64,000 bases of DNA from Cardinalis cardinalis (GCA_014549065.1 JACDOX010000132.1:830747-894746); one strand, 5' to 3'; shown: positions 14,613 to 27,540, counted from the stretch's first letter. Made by a program: numbers and translations. The notes: generated by a model from the letters alone, not told the origin.

Positions 14613-15375
14613 GGATTCATAGACTCACAGAATCATAGAATCCTTTAGGCTGGAAAAGACCTCTAAGATCATCAAGCCAAATTATCAGGCTATCATTATG
14701 TTCACCATCAAAGTATATTTTATATGCCATATTTACCATTTTTNAACAGTTCCAGGGATGCTGACACCATCACTTCCCTGGGCAGCCTGTTCCAATGTCT
14801 GAAAAAGTTTCTGTGAAGAAATTTCTCTGATATCCAACCTAAGCACCCACTGGTACAACTTGAGACCATTTCCTTTTATTTTGTCATTTGTTACCTGGGA
14901 NAAGGGACCAACATTCACCTCACTATACCTTCTATTCAGGGAGCTGTAGAGAGCAATAAGGTCCCCCTTGGGTATCATTTTCTTCAGGCTGAACACCCCC
15001 AGCTTCCTCAACTGCTCCTCATCAGAGCTGTGCTCCAGACCCTGCTCCAGCTCCGCTGCTCTTCTCTGGACATGCTCCAACACCTCATTCTTGCAGGCAG
15101 TGCTGCACAGTGCACTCGAGGTGCCCCTGGTCACACTCTGCAGGTGCAGCCACTGTCAATCAGCATGCCCAGCTCCTCTCCTGTGGTCCCAGAGCCACTT
15201 TCCAGCCACTCTTCCCCAAGCCTGCAATGCCATCTGGAGCTGTGACCCAAAAGCAGGAGCGGGCACTTGGACTTGCTGAACCTCACACAACAGGTCTTGG
15301 TTCATCAATCCAGCCTGCCCAGACTCCTCTGCAGAGACTTCCTGCCCTCCAGCAGATCAACACTCCATTTTGATT
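14613..15375 (-). mobile_element. CR1 LINE, 5'-truncated, minus strand, with internal deletion
   Basis: A clear avian CR1 non-LTR retrotransposon copy. On the minus strand the 3' end lies at 14613-14645 and reads as the family's ATTCTATG/ATTCTGTG repeats preceded by GATGATCTTAGAGGTCTTTTCCAGCC. Further upstream the ORF2 C-terminus is readable: LEHVQRRAAELEQGLEH, then a FSLKK block, GDLIALYSSL, the VTNDKIKGNGLKL block and LDIREI. A second ORF2 segment corresponding to the region just after the reverse-transcriptase FADD motif (VDLLEGRK...LDR block) lies at about 15230-15370. Between the two, the usual stretch between the ELG-type motif and the LEHVQRRA block is shortened, so there is an internal deletion near 15130-15170, and the frame is lost. 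The FADD catalytic motif itself is beyond the truncation. The copy is inactive. Confidence 0.95.
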
Positions 15376-15972
15376 GATTTTACCTGCTGAGACGTTTAGA
15401 GCCAGTTTTGAGCATGAAAAAGGAGAACATGTCACTTCATGCTGCCTTGGTACAAGNAGTACTGGCCACAGCTAGTCCAGGATCTAGAGACCTCATTGGT
15501 AAAGGAGAATCACCTGGTCTTCTGAAGAAACAANAATGGCATGGGTCCCAAAGAAGACTGACACTAAGAATCTGTTATAAACATAAAATTATGGTACAAG
15601 AAAAACTCCAATATTTCTATTCACTTCTAGTGTNCTCCCACAAAGCTTGTTTTATCTGTAGAATGCTTGCAAAACTCAATCCATACTGTGAATATGAATG
15701 TGGATATTAATAACCTTCACAGGCTAAACAGATCTGAGCTTTNTCAGAGCCGTCTGCAGATGCAGGCATGTAAATGTTTGCACANACTAGACTTGTTTGT
15801 TCTCACAGCAAAACCATAACAACTTTAGATTTGCATTTTCTTAAATTCAAAATAGAGTTCTGATGCAATTCAGGTACAGAACTCCAAACACAGAGCCAAT
15901 ATTTATGCATGAATCCAAAGTCAGTTCTGTGCTTGTCTCTGGAAAAGAGCTTCTCCTTAAGCTTACTTGATT

Positions 15973-15998
<26 letters not shown>
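15973..15998 (+). repeat. Poly-A run
   Basis: 26 consecutive A. The sequence upstream does not match a gene or a retrotransposon I recognise, so there is no support for a processed pseudogene. Confidence 0.95.
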
Positions 15999-16003
<5 letters not shown>

Positions 16004-16797
16004 TGGCACTAACTGCTTTTTTGGCACGAGAACATTGAACTATGCACCTACCACCTGTGCTGTACTAGTAATTTCTCGTCCAGTTTTTAATGGATAAGAC
16101 ATTAAAAAAACACAGCACTATCTATTGGTGTTTATAGCTTTGCTGTCATGGCCACCTTCAAAACAAATAGCTGTGCCAGCCACCATTACATAGATCACTA
16201 TTAAGGCACTGAGGTTTGCCATAATGGAACATACTGAGCAATCTGTTAATCTATGGCCTCCAGGCTCCCTTCTCATAAATGGCAAATGCTTGAGCTGTGA
16301 ATTGAAGATCAGATTTGGGCATGTGCATAAAGGCATGTTCAACCTCAGTTTCAGAACCCCTGTCTAAAGTTTCAGCCGTCAGACTTACCACGCAGTTGAC
16401 ATTCAGTATGGAAAGAACCTAAATTACCTGAACATTTATTCCCTTGATACAAAACCACCCTTATTTAAATCTAATGGCTCAGCCAGCAGTGGTGTCAAAT
16501 CCTGAGATCAACAATCTACTCAGGGTGCAATAATACACTGACTTGCAAATATTGACTTGTTAGTGGAGAAAATAGTAGGCATAATCCACCTTTTACTCAA
16601 CAGCAGAGTAACTCCCATAATCATCTCCATAGGAAAGAAACATATTCAAATTATGCTTTCCTAAGTAGGACAGCCATTTAACCTTAATTTTCCCCACAAA
16701 CAGGAAAGTAAGCTAGCTTTTATGCTATGTAGTTTTCAGATGTGGTCAGTCTCTTCTAGTCATGTGGTTCCATTTTATATTAAGTTTGTAGGTATCT

Positions 16798-16824
16798 ACA
16801 GAAATTACAGAAATTACAGAAATT
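16798..16824 (+). repeat. Short tandem repeat, 3 x 9 bp (ACAGAAATT)
   Basis: Three perfect head-to-tail copies of ACAGAAATT, directly visible. Three copies are too few to call a minisatellite with a role. Confidence 0.95.
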
Positions 16825-16984
16825 ATGACTGCACAGAATGTCGATTAGGGCATAAATCTACTGTTAACTGGAAGATCTGGAAGTCATTGAAGAGTTTTTA
16901 TGTTGTACTAGTGTCTCCAACATTAGGATATAAAGAAACCATCCCAGTAAAGGACTAAGATAGTCAAAAGCTAAAGCACAAAAA

Positions 16985-17140
16985 ATACCACAAGTGGAGA
17001 GAAGAGTGTTTAATCAGCCTTGATAAGTGAAGGCAAAGGAGAGACACCATCACTATCTATAAATGCCTGATTGGAACAAATGAAGACAGAACCAGATTCC
17101 TCTCAGAGCTTCACAATGGATAAGAGAGCGCAAACTCAGG
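16985..17140 (+). mobile_element. Degraded CR1 LINE fragment
   Basis: A weak but ordered match to CR1 ORF2 on the plus strand. The GTTTAATCAGCCTTGA block corresponds to the family's 'leading to FSLEK' segment. GAGACACCATCACTATCTATAAATGCCTGA corresponds to the 'GDLI..YKYL' segment, and GAAGACAGAACCAGATTCCTCTCAG followed by GGATAAGAGAGCGCAAACTCA to the 'LFSVV..DRTRGN' segment. Both ends are lost and indels break the frame. This is an old fragment of the same general type as the copy at 27.5-28.2 kb. Boundaries are approximate. Confidence 0.6.
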
Positions 17141-20100
17141 TAGGAGCCCAGCTTGCTACCCTGTGGTACATCTCAACCTGTGGCAATCCTCAGGGACAGC
17201 CCAGTCTCTGCAATACCACAACAAATTGCAAAGAATCATTCAAAGAATCAAATTGCCAGTTCAAATAAAGACAAACATTACAAGCCCTATATAATATATA
17301 AAACATGATCATAAACACACATAAAGCCCAAGCACAATTCCTCCATGCTTTGACCGCCAATACATACAGTCCAAAATGGAACACATGACTCAAAAATTTT
17401 GTTACTATTTTATGCAATAAAACTATTGTAAGATTTCAATATTACTCAATTGATTAGCTCTGGATGCTTCTTTCTCTCATTGATCATGACATCTGGTTCC
17501 TGGACTTTTCTTCTACAGCCACCAGCAAGTGTAACAGGATCTACATTACCGACTTTGCTTCCCTAGAAATGTTTGCTCCCTTAAAATTACTATTGAAAAA
17601 TAATTTTCTCCCTCTTAAGACTCATTGAGGCAGAACTGATTGAAAATTATTTCTTCATCAGATTTCACAGAAAAAATAACCAGATTATTTAAAACTGTTT
17701 AAAAAAGCCAAAACATAAAAAACATCTTTTCTCTAGTGAAAAGAGACCACTGGGCTGTTGGATTATTAATGCTCATTCCACCGTTTTTCATATTATTCTG
17801 GACATTTTGCCTAGTACTCTCAATTTTACCTCAAGGAAATGTTTTTAACTTTGCATTTTCACCTCATTCTTATTGTCTTAAAAACAAATTACCTCAAATA
17901 GGAAGCTTAGGCTGACATTTCAAAAATCAGACATAGAGAACTGAGTTTTTCCCATAAAATAAATGATTACTGTAAAGCACAACTCGAAGCCAGAGCAAAG
18001 GGCAAACATCTTTGACCAGCATTCCCTAAGACAAAGCAATACGCATAACACAATGTTCCAAAACAAAACTACCATAAATAAGCTTTGTCTCCAGAGGATG
18101 GCAGAAAAAATATACCGTATATAACACTTTTCNTTGGTCAATTAAAGCACAGCAGGTTGGGGATTAAAAATCCAAGGAGAGTGTCAGAAAAACCACAAGA
18201 GAATGGACCCTGTGGTCCAGAGTCCATTCCAAACTGAGGGTTCAGTGTGACCCTCCAAGTGCTGTCTTCTGCTTTCTTCCCTGCTGAACTTCCATTCTCA
18301 CAGCAGAGAGCCAGGAATACAAAGCCCCAGGTGCAACATGCCTTGACCAACTCCCATTTCACTCACTAAGCAAGAGGCAATTCTCATATTCTGCCACTGG
18401 GATAAAGCTTACTAAGAGTTATTTCTCAACCCTCATTTTTCTTTGCTGCCCTTACTTTTTGTAAGTGCTTATGTCCAGCATTGTATTGTTAAGTAAATTA
18501 TGCATTTTTAGATGTTCAACGATTGAAAGCATGGTTCAAACCAAATCCCTGTGACCTGAAACAAACTATTACTTCTCTGAGTGTTATCCAGGGTGATAGA
18601 ACCAAACAGGATTCCAAAAGAAATTATAGACTAGCATGATCATCTGCCACTCATATAAAATCTTCCTTCATATTACTTCTAGCTAATACCCACAATCCCA
18701 TATTGGATTATAGGACCCTTTTGTCGAAACCTTCAAATATAAATTCACTGACACAGNACCAGGGAGACAAAAGTAAATGGTNGTCCTTCCTTCACCCAAG
18801 CAAAATAAGGGTTCAGGGCAGGAACAAGTGGAAAGCTTTCCACCNACTATCAAAATAAATCCAGAATAAAACAGAGACCAGGCATGGAAAAAGCTTCTGT
18901 CAACACAGTTAAATTTGGGCAATGTGAAGGCACCTAAAATAAAAGCTTCCTACTGGCTCTAACTGTAACTGTAATGGCTCGTATTACAAACAAACATCCA
19001 CTACAAGAAACCTGACAGGAATATCTTATGATTATGCACATTTAAGCTAATAATATTCCCTTTGCCATGATAATAAAAGAGTCAATTCTGGATGGAAAAT
19101 GATGAGACTAAAGAGACTTGACCTTGAAGAGGAAAATTGACTAAATTTAAATATTTTTCCTTATTCACAATGGAAAAAAAACATGAAGTGGTGGGAAAAG
19201 TATTTAATTCTCAGAGCCCATTTGAAGGTCTACTGAGAAATAAATCACTGAGACTCATTAGAATGCCTCTCAAGCCATATCTTTTGGGAAAACACAAGGA
19301 GAAATAGTATGTAAAGACATCTGTAAATGTCAAAGACATTCAGACAAGTCAAGCTGATTAAACATGAGATAGTACAGTGAATCACACTACCATCATTCAA
19401 CTCATTCAAGGAATTGAGCNCAGGACATTTAGTGTCCTATTAGATAAATTAGTTAATGTTAGAACAATCTAAATCTCTCAGCCTTAGCATTCCATGTCTG
19501 ATTAAATTTTAGTGATTTAAGCTTTCAGTGCTGAGCACCTAATTACACTAGGATATCATTAGCCTCTCTCAAGAGCATATAAAGAGCTAACTGCCATAAT
19601 AAAAATCACTGTGAAAAGACTCCCCTGATTGGCCATTTAATGCAATGAGACTCTGGTGTTTCTGATTTGANAGACTCCAGCAGTCAATGCCAAAACTGCT
19701 TTAAATCAAAAGAAGGAGTTGTATTTCTGGTCTTCATGAACACTTTTAATTTCTTTATCCACGCCTAACTGTTGATGTAAAATCCTTTCTTATCTACACT
19801 ACATAAATAAAGAAATAAAATGCCATTTATGTGTAATGATCAAAGACTTTATCCCAGCTTTCTGACCAGATCACAAATAGGCAAATAAATTATGTTAATC
19901 TCTATTTCTTGTGCAATTTTGAGATGAGAGAATATTTTTAATCTGTATCTTCATTTCCAGGTGGCTGAATGACAGTGTTTAGCCAAATCGCTACTCTGTA
20001 ACCGCAAGAATCTCTAAGCACTAAAAATTATTCAGGTGGACAAAAATTAATAGTTCTTCAGAAAAAACAGTTTTCAAAACTCCTTTTCAAAGGCTAATTA

Positions 20101-21067
20101 TCAGAAGAGGTTCATTTGCAGTGGGGAAAGGGGACCAGATAGTAGAGGATAAAGAACTCAGCCATTTCTTAGAGTGCAGAAAGCGTGTCCATAGTAGACG
20201 AAAAAAAAATCACAATAGCTGTACTAACAAGCTTGAGAAGAAACCTTGGATGTGGGTTTGGTTGACTGTTGGTAAAAAGTCATTCTTACACAGAGGTGAG
20301 GTAAAATTTATGGTGCAGGATGAAGTTACTAAACAGCNTGAAAAAATTGCTTTACTAAAACANCTGTGAGAGGTATTCAAGCTTATTTTAAATCCTTGTT
20401 TACCATCACTTGTTGAAGGGCAGCACTTCCTGTAGGTACTGTTGCTAAGTAGCATGTTTCAGTGTGAGGCACTGACAGAGGAAAAGTCACAGCTCTAAGG
20501 TTTGCTGCTNGTCTGTGGCCTGCAGAAGACTATGCAAGTCTGAAGAAACGCAATCTCCAATTGCAGCACTTAAAAAACCCCTGTGGATTACAAAATACAT
20601 TCAGAAATGGTAAGACCTAATAAAACATTCTTGAAAACAAATTANTTTAAGTAAGACTTAACTGCATTTCACTCCTGTCTCTGTTGCGGTATGGTAAGTA
20701 CNCTTTGATCTACTGACTAAAAAATGCAAGTCAGCTGAAAGCTTTGTAATAGTGCAGAGAGGTCCCAATATGAGACAAGAGCAGAGTGAGGTANGGGAAA
20801 AAGGATAAATAGAATGGTTAAAGTCATCACAGAGCACCCTCTGTGCTACAGAACATCATGAAGGTGACTGTGGAGCCACTGAATGCCACCCAATGTAGCT
20901 TTGACCTGAGATGAACCAGACCTTCCCCTTCCCTTTGCAGTGACAAATGGCCAGATTGGCCAAGGTGAGGAGGAGATCCCATTGTTGGTAGGGTACAAGG
21001 TGTATGTTGAAGTCAAAAGGTATGAGAAAAAGCTTGACAAGAATCTCAATACAAGGGTTCGGAATCT
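17141..21067. other. Unique noncoding sequence; motif-dense block near 19.5-19.7 kb
   Basis: AT-rich with no gene or recognised transposon. The part 19530-19690 contains many homeodomain-like words (CTAATTACA, ATTTAATGCAAT) and could be a regulatory element, which is inference only. An A-run lies near 20202-20209. Confidence 0.6.
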
Positions 21068-21114
21068 GGTACACGTCTTGTACACCTGTTTTATATCAAC
21101 TCAGTTGATATAAA
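21068..21114. repeat. Two adjacent inverted repeats
   Basis: The second and stronger one is TTTATATCAACT at 21090-21101, a single C, then its exact reverse complement at 21103-21114. This gives 12-bp arms around a one-base centre. The first, just upstream, pairs GTACA with TGTAC around CGTCT. The T-rich arms could form a cruciform; no terminator or gene context explains them. Confidence 0.9.
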
Positions 21115-22635
21115 GGATATATTTTACATAATATTTGTTAGTTTTGCTAGCTTCCAAAGGTGATTTTTGGTTGGTTAGTGGGTTGTTTTTTTTAACTAGC
21201 CTTATGCATAAATAGAGGATCTATTAAGACACTTTGTTGTCCATTGCCAGTGTTTCAGAATTCCAGTGACAGATTGAAGGGTAAGTAGTCACAGAACTGT
21301 TTTGACACAGGTACATAATCACAGGTAGTCAAGGCAGGGAGCACAGACTATATTTGAAGGAAATGTTGACATAAACTACTTTTCCTGATTTAAGTTCTAC
21401 TTCATCTCTGTATAAGGAAGATACTTTTTCTAAAATTACCCAATTCCAGAATCAAGTATTTGCTCATGTATCTCATATATCTATGCCGTATCTCTTGAGC
21501 AAATTAAAGAGTAAGGCACATGTTTGATGTTTACTTTGGTTGTTTGTTTGGTTTTTTTTAATCAGGAAAAGGATTGTTCTTATATATTTTCTGAATAAAT
21601 CTGTATCTTCAAATTGCCAATTAAATCAAATGTGCACAATCCCCAGGACCTTAGAGTGCATTTATGCACCTCTATGCATTTATGCTCCAAAGAAGNCTTT
21701 TTATACTTGTTTTCTTTTTTGTCTTGGTGATTGTGGGCGATATTTCCTTAGCAGGTAAGATTAAAATCTATTAATTTCAGCTAGTGGCCCAAGTTCAAAA
21801 AAATAGAGTACATTTGGTTCAATCTTGGCTGTTTCTGGCTGAGTACAAGTCTTACCCAGCCTAAAATGAGAAGTCCTTGCTTCATTTTTTAGTTCTGACA
21901 TTCCTAACTATATCAGTACCCTCAATCTGTTACACACACAACAGACTGATTCCACAGGATTTAGTTCTACAGCCTCCTCAGTATGCCCAACACTTCTTAC
22001 TCTGTATGACCAAAAGGAAAGTGCTAAAATTACAAGATGAGTGAGCTATTCTCAAATTACAGAACAAAAACGCAGATCCTAGTGTCTGCAATGATTGTGG
22101 TACCACCTAGTGGAAAAACAATAGTTTTACAAACAGTAACTGCAACCTATAGGTCAGAGGGTGGAAGGAGAGTTTGAATCTCTAGCCATGCCAATGTATC
22201 CATCCAGCAAGGAAAAGTACACAGCACACNAATATTTTGGAAGCTCCACGTGGTCTCTGACAGCAGTCATGTTACAGCAGTAAGTTTGTGGCACCTGAGA
22301 GAAGGATGGTTTCCACACCAAAGCGGTGTTAAGTGGCAGTGCAGTTTCAAGGAAGGGGGGGGAGAAAAAATCATCCCCTCTGCACCCCTCAAAATTTGTT
22401 TAAAAATGCTGCTGAAAGTATCCTGGAGCTGATGAATACCAAGCAATGTATTATGAAAGGATAACCTGCTCTGCTGGCTCAGTACCTGAAGTTTTAAGAC
22501 CTGTAAGTCACTGCTTGAAACAGATAACTGAAATATGAATTGAATATAGCTCAATGTGGAGTGCTTGTGCTTGGAAGAGAATTGTGCCAAGCTGATCTGG
22601 TAACTGGACTTCCAGGGAGGGAAAAAAAGGACCAA
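21115..22635. other. Unique noncoding sequence, no gene seen
   Basis: No coding or RNA gene and no recognised repeat. A short G-run (22355-22361) and small A-runs are present. Confidence 0.65.
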
Positions 22636-22748
22636 TTAAAAAAAAAAAACCAAAATAGAAACAAAAACAAACAACCCCCCACCAAAATAAAAGCAAACAA
22701 ACAAAATCATCATCATCCAAACAACANAAAACCAACCAAACAAAATAC
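22636..22748 (+). repeat. A/C-rich low-complexity tract
   Basis: A run of A followed by an irregular mix of CAAA, ACAA, ATC and CCCCCC words. It looks like an eroded A-rich/CAAA simple repeat. Long frames on the other strand through it are composition artefacts. Confidence 0.9.
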
Positions 22749-25136
22749 ATTAATTCAAAGACTGGAGTACAATTATGGCNAGTAATGAAAAAGGAATAAT
22801 CCACTCAGCTGCACAGATGTCTCACCCTCCAAGGCCTGGGGCTGAAGACAGCCAGCCTGCAGAGTGGAATGAGAAACAAGCTAACTAGCTCTGAAGTGCT
22901 CACATAATAAATATATCTGCCCATGAGTTACGGGAGTTGGAGCTGCTGATCCAGGGAGTCTCTTCTCTTCACGTCATATTTCCAGATCTTTCATTCACTT
23001 TCTAGACTTGCCATGACTTGTGAACCAACATCTTGGACAACATAATTTCAATTGCAGAATCTGTGTCTGAACTGATCCTACAGTGAGCATATAAATTCCT
23101 TCTTCTGCTTATTAATTCTTAAGCAATAGTTGTTTTTATAATGTATTGAATTTTATTTCTGCTGATATTGTTTTTCAATAAGTGATGCACTGTCTCTTCA
23201 CAAGTTTAATTTCCCATTCTTGAGGGAACATCCCGGTCTGACCATCCAGGAGGCATTTGGGGGGTGACACTCACATCACCAGAGACTTTACTGGGACTGA
23301 GGCCCCTTCCCCACGGGTGACCCCAGTGACCTGGTAGGCGCTCCTTTCACTCCCTGCTCACTTCCCTCTCACAGTCAGACCAGGTTTCCTTACTGGCTAA
23401 AGGGTTCCTGTAGCAGAGAAGCAGAAGTACTTAAAATAATTTAATTTCAATGCAAAAAAAAATAATAACTCGAGTTGGTGCCTTGAACAAAGGGTTGCTT
23501 GGGCTTTTACCCCCTCACAGTCTATGTGCTGCACAGTCTGGGCTCTTCCTACTAACTCATCAGCTTCTGCCATATATTTTGTGCATCTGGTGCTCTGGCT
23601 GGGCCTCAGGTCCCAGGTACCTCTGTTGTGAAATGTTTCAGCTGTTCCGTCTGAACAGCTGAACATCCTCTTGCCTCTGGCTCCTACAACGCAGAGCTCA
23701 ACCTGCAGCTCTGCTGCAGCTGCACCCAGAGCTGCCTNCACTCATTTTGTTCTCACATGGAGCTTCATGCCTTATGCTCGTGTGATGCAGAAGTGAGTTG
23801 TATTAAAATTATAGGTTACCACTAATCTGTCCTAGTGATTTTCCTGTCCATATTAGCAATAAAATTCTTCTTACAGACTGTGATCAAAACAGGGAGGCAA
23901 TAATTTCAGATTACACAAGTGTCATCATTATAGACTGTTCTNAAGGACAGCAATTTAATAACATTTGGAGCCCTGGCAAGATAGGTTTGTACAAAAGGAG
24001 GCAGAAAAAAGTCTCCTTTTCTGATGTCCTACAAAGATTAGCTAAGCAACCTGAAAAGAAATATTTCCATTTCTCATTACAACTGCTTGATTTATAAANC
24101 AATCAAATAAATTCTTTTGTATACATTAATTGCTGCTGTGGGAACATGAGGCTCAGAGTTTNCCTGTTTTTTGCACCGCAGTGGGAGCTGTCTGCAGAAG
24201 CACATCGAGAGAAGCGAGGCTTTGCTGTGCCTGGTTTTGCAGTTGCGTGCGGATGCCCACAGAGGGAACCCACGGATAGCCCAGAGGGCAGCGGTGCCCG
24301 CGCCTCCCCCTCTGTCCTGGAGAAGCCATGGGAATTTTACTGCAGTTTACAGCCTGTACATTTGCTTTGAGGAAGATCAAACAGATTTATCAGCCCTCGT
24401 CAAGGTTTATAATTGTGGACTTACAGTGGTGTCCCCTAATCAAAAAAATAATTAGATTGGAAATGTTGCTGCTGTATCTTACACAGAACTAAATGGATTG
24501 AGGCTTGCTCGTGCTCCTTGTATCCCCTCCAGCTCTTTGCATCACCTTCTCCAAATGAACCAAGTGCTGAATCTTTCCAGTTCAGATCCTGAGCCACTTA
24601 TATCTCAGAATATTAAACAGAAAAGAAGCTTAAAGGGCTATTGTTGCAAGCCCAAGTCCTGTATTTAACCTCCCACTTTCCCCAGAATCTCCACAGCACA
24701 GACTGATTTTTGAATCTCCAAACTTCTTAGTAACCATAACCAGAGGGAACATATTTCAGAGGCTCTGCCAGGTACTTTTTGAACATATACTTGTGTTTAT
24801 TTATTTTAATGTGGTTCTGTGAAAAGCAACAAAATCTCCCTAGTCCCAGTCCTCTGGGTCCTTGTTGATTCAGCCAGGATNCCTGAACTTCTTCTTTCTG
24901 TTTTTGCACGGCCTGGAGGTTGTCCTTCTCTGCTTCAGCAAGGAAAGCTTGATACAGCCAGCTACAAANAGCTTCTAAAGCAATTTCTGCTACTCTGGAA
25001 CAAATTAATAGAGATGGTATAAAACAGTAAGTTGTTTCAGCTCAAATATTCTATCCATAATAGATGGCCTTTTGACTACAGCTGTTCCTTGTTTCTTCTA
25101 GGAATCTATGAAATCTTATGTGACAGAGTCCACATT
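22749..25136. other. Noncoding sequence with two small GC-rich patches
   Basis: Mostly AT-rich. A GC-rich patch at about 23225-23395 is bounded by a short inverted repeat (listed separately). A second at about 24165-24345 carries roughly nine CpGs in 130 bases. Neither contains a recognised coding domain. Confidence 0.6.
23235..23381. repeat. GC-rich segment bounded by 8-bp inverted repeat
   Basis: GGTCTGAC at 23235-23242 and its exact reverse complement GTCAGACC at 23374-23381 flank about 130 bases of GC-rich sequence unlike the AT-rich surroundings. This could be a small nonautonomous DNA element, an LTR scrap, or chance. No flanking target duplication was evident. Confidence 0.4.
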
Positions 25137-25144
25137 AAAAAAAN

Positions 25145-25181
<37 letters not shown>
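25137..25181 (+). repeat. Poly-A run (45 bases, one N)
   Basis: Almost pure A with an N at 25144. Bases 25020-25136 upstream show no recognisable retrogene or LINE tail, so the origin of the run is unknown. Confidence 0.95.
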
Positions 25182-25186
<5 letters not shown>

Positions 25187-27540
25187 CTGACTGAATTCAC
25201 TACGAGCATTATATAGTTCATTGTTGCAGACCTGAACCTCACTACATCAAGAAATTTGTTCACAATGGCTACTACTATACACAGCTTTAACAGGGTCACT
25301 GCCCTACACATTCCCACTGAACCTGCTGAGGCAAACTTCCAAACAGACAGCTTTACACACATGGGAAAAGAGNGGATCAAACACACTCGCCTTTCCTCAG
25401 GCATTCCCTTTGGATGGAACAGATGGGACTTCAGCATCTGGGTGACACATCGACACTTTCCTTTTGCTGCAAATGAATGAATGCCAAAATTAAATAGAAA
25501 CAAGATGTTTACATAAATATTCAAAATCCAACTACTTGAATAAGTAACACCCTACCTTCAGCATAATGTAATCTAGTTATTTCTCAGACAGTAACAACCC
25601 TGACTACAAACCTTTCTATCCTTAAAAAAAATCATAATATAAATTATTCTCTTGAATTTAATCACCTGGGAAAACAGCAAGATGAGTGCAGCCTTTGTGT
25701 TTTTATTATAGGACAAAAACAATCCCTATCTGCAGGAGTTGGAATCTTTAATTATTTCACAAATGCCANAGTGGGCCAGACTTGTAAAAATATTTAGAGA
25801 TTGTGAGAAAACCTCCAAAATAACAGAAACTATTGTATTTATGTAAAGGTATACACAATGAGGTAAACTCTCAAAAACCTTCAGATAACTGAGCATCCCC
25901 CTACACCATTCTCACAGGCCGTTTAAGAGTTGCCAGTGTGAGGGAGTATATAGAGAGGTAGTATATCTCATCCTTCCCAGTAAGCAGACAGAAAAGGACA
26001 TTGCAGAGAAGCTTTGGCCTTCAAACAGTAATGTTTGGTCTGGGAAGGATTGATAGATGCAGCACCCATGACCTCTCCTGCACACTGCTTCAGACAAGGC
26101 TGGAGGAACAGCAAGAGCTGGGTCAGTGTGGTACTTTCTGNCTGGAAGGCACCACAGAATGAAGTGCAGAGGTTAAGGTGGACATGGAGGCCACAGGCAC
26201 ACCATGCAGGGCGGCTTGTCTGCCACAGAGCTGTGCAGCTAACAGATTTACAAGGTTTCTTGTCTACTCTCCATGGGCACTTTTGTGGTCGGCACCTTTT
26301 CACTGCAAAGACAAGGACAGGTAGTAATGCTTAAACTCTCCCATGAGCACAAGCATCCATTCAATTTAGGCCCACCCCATTGTTAGCATAATGGACAAAG
26401 AACTGAAATATCCCATTTGGGGACAAGTGCNTGCTGCTGAGGAACTGGATGTTCCCTAAATCATTAGTTTGAAGTGTTTAGCAAATATGCAGAGGAGGCA
26501 GCTGGAGTTTGTGGACAGATGGGTGATGTGGGTGTACATACAGGTGCTTGCTGCTGAAAGTCAGCTGCAAGCAGATAAATACACCAACCACACTCTTGGT
26601 TGGAAATAAAACAATAGAACAAAGAAAGCTATTCTTGTAATTTCAGCACTGATTTCCAGTGGAATAGTCAAATACTTTGATTTTATAATCAGGTTACTTC
26701 ACTTTTGAAGCTTTCAGGAGACCCCACATCTTGCAGATGGCTATGTCTTGATAAATGCATTATTATCNTCTTGGTAGAGCACCTTAGTGACTCCTGTATC
26801 AACACAGGATATTACAGACTGACTTCTACTTGCACATATCTTGTAGTTCCTTTGCTGCTTAAACACCTGAGTTAACAGGATGGGGATTAGTTAATAAAGA
26901 AACTTCTACTTTTTTTCAAGTCTAGACACCTTAAAATTAAAGCAAATCTACTGTTCCTGCAAGAAGTTGAGGATTTTTGCAAGTCAGCCACAAAAATATT
27001 GACAATGGTTTTGTAATCTTAAGCAAACCCTGGAAACACAGAGCTTGGGCATGCCAACTCCTCAGCGATGCCTCTTTTCAGGACAGAATCAGCATTTGCT
27101 AGAATCAAATCTGGCCTTCAAATTGGTGCCATCTCACAGCCCCTATACATCACTGAAAATTGTGACTCCAGCCCTAACCATGTCTTAGGTGAGCAGTCAA
27201 CAGCCAAGTCTGACTGCAGTCATTGACTGAAAATTTGGGAATAAGCACTTCACCAAAGCTTTCCCTACCAATCTGATACAACCAGAGAGTAAACATAGTC
27301 TTTTTCTCTGCCACAATTCCAGCATAAAGCGAATGATCAAGTTGAGAAACTCCTCATGAGACCCACACATCTAAAATATATACAGGGACAGAATAGCAGG
27401 GATTTTAAATATGCTGGTGCTGCATATTTTCACATAATATCACACAAACTATTGAGGTGGAGTTTGAATAAGTGGATTGTACAGTGAGTTAGTACCTGGC
27501 TGCACTGCTGGGGCCAAAGGTTTTTGGGAGTGATCAGCAG
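25182..27540. other. Unique noncoding sequence, no gene seen
   Basis: No gene or recognised element. A moderately GC-rich section near 26060-26300 yields overlapping ORFs of about 100 codons on both strands with no recognisable domain, which argues against a real gene. Confidence 0.65.

Larger units (their letters stand above)
15376..16984. other. Unique noncoding sequence with small simple repeats
   Basis: Apart from the poly-A run and the 9-bp tandem repeat listed separately, no gene or recognised element is visible. From 15786 to 18132 there are no ambiguous bases, which is unusual for this window. Confidence 0.7.

Noticed and set aside
14733..15134. 133-codon minus-strand frame
   Set aside because: It is the ORF2 C-terminal remnant of the CR1 at 14613-15375.
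25137..25181. Processed pseudogene ending in a poly-A tail
   Set aside because: No recognisable coding or LINE sequence upstream and no target duplication seen.
26035..26334. About 100-codon frames on both strands
   Set aside because: They overlap each other, contain an N and match no known family.
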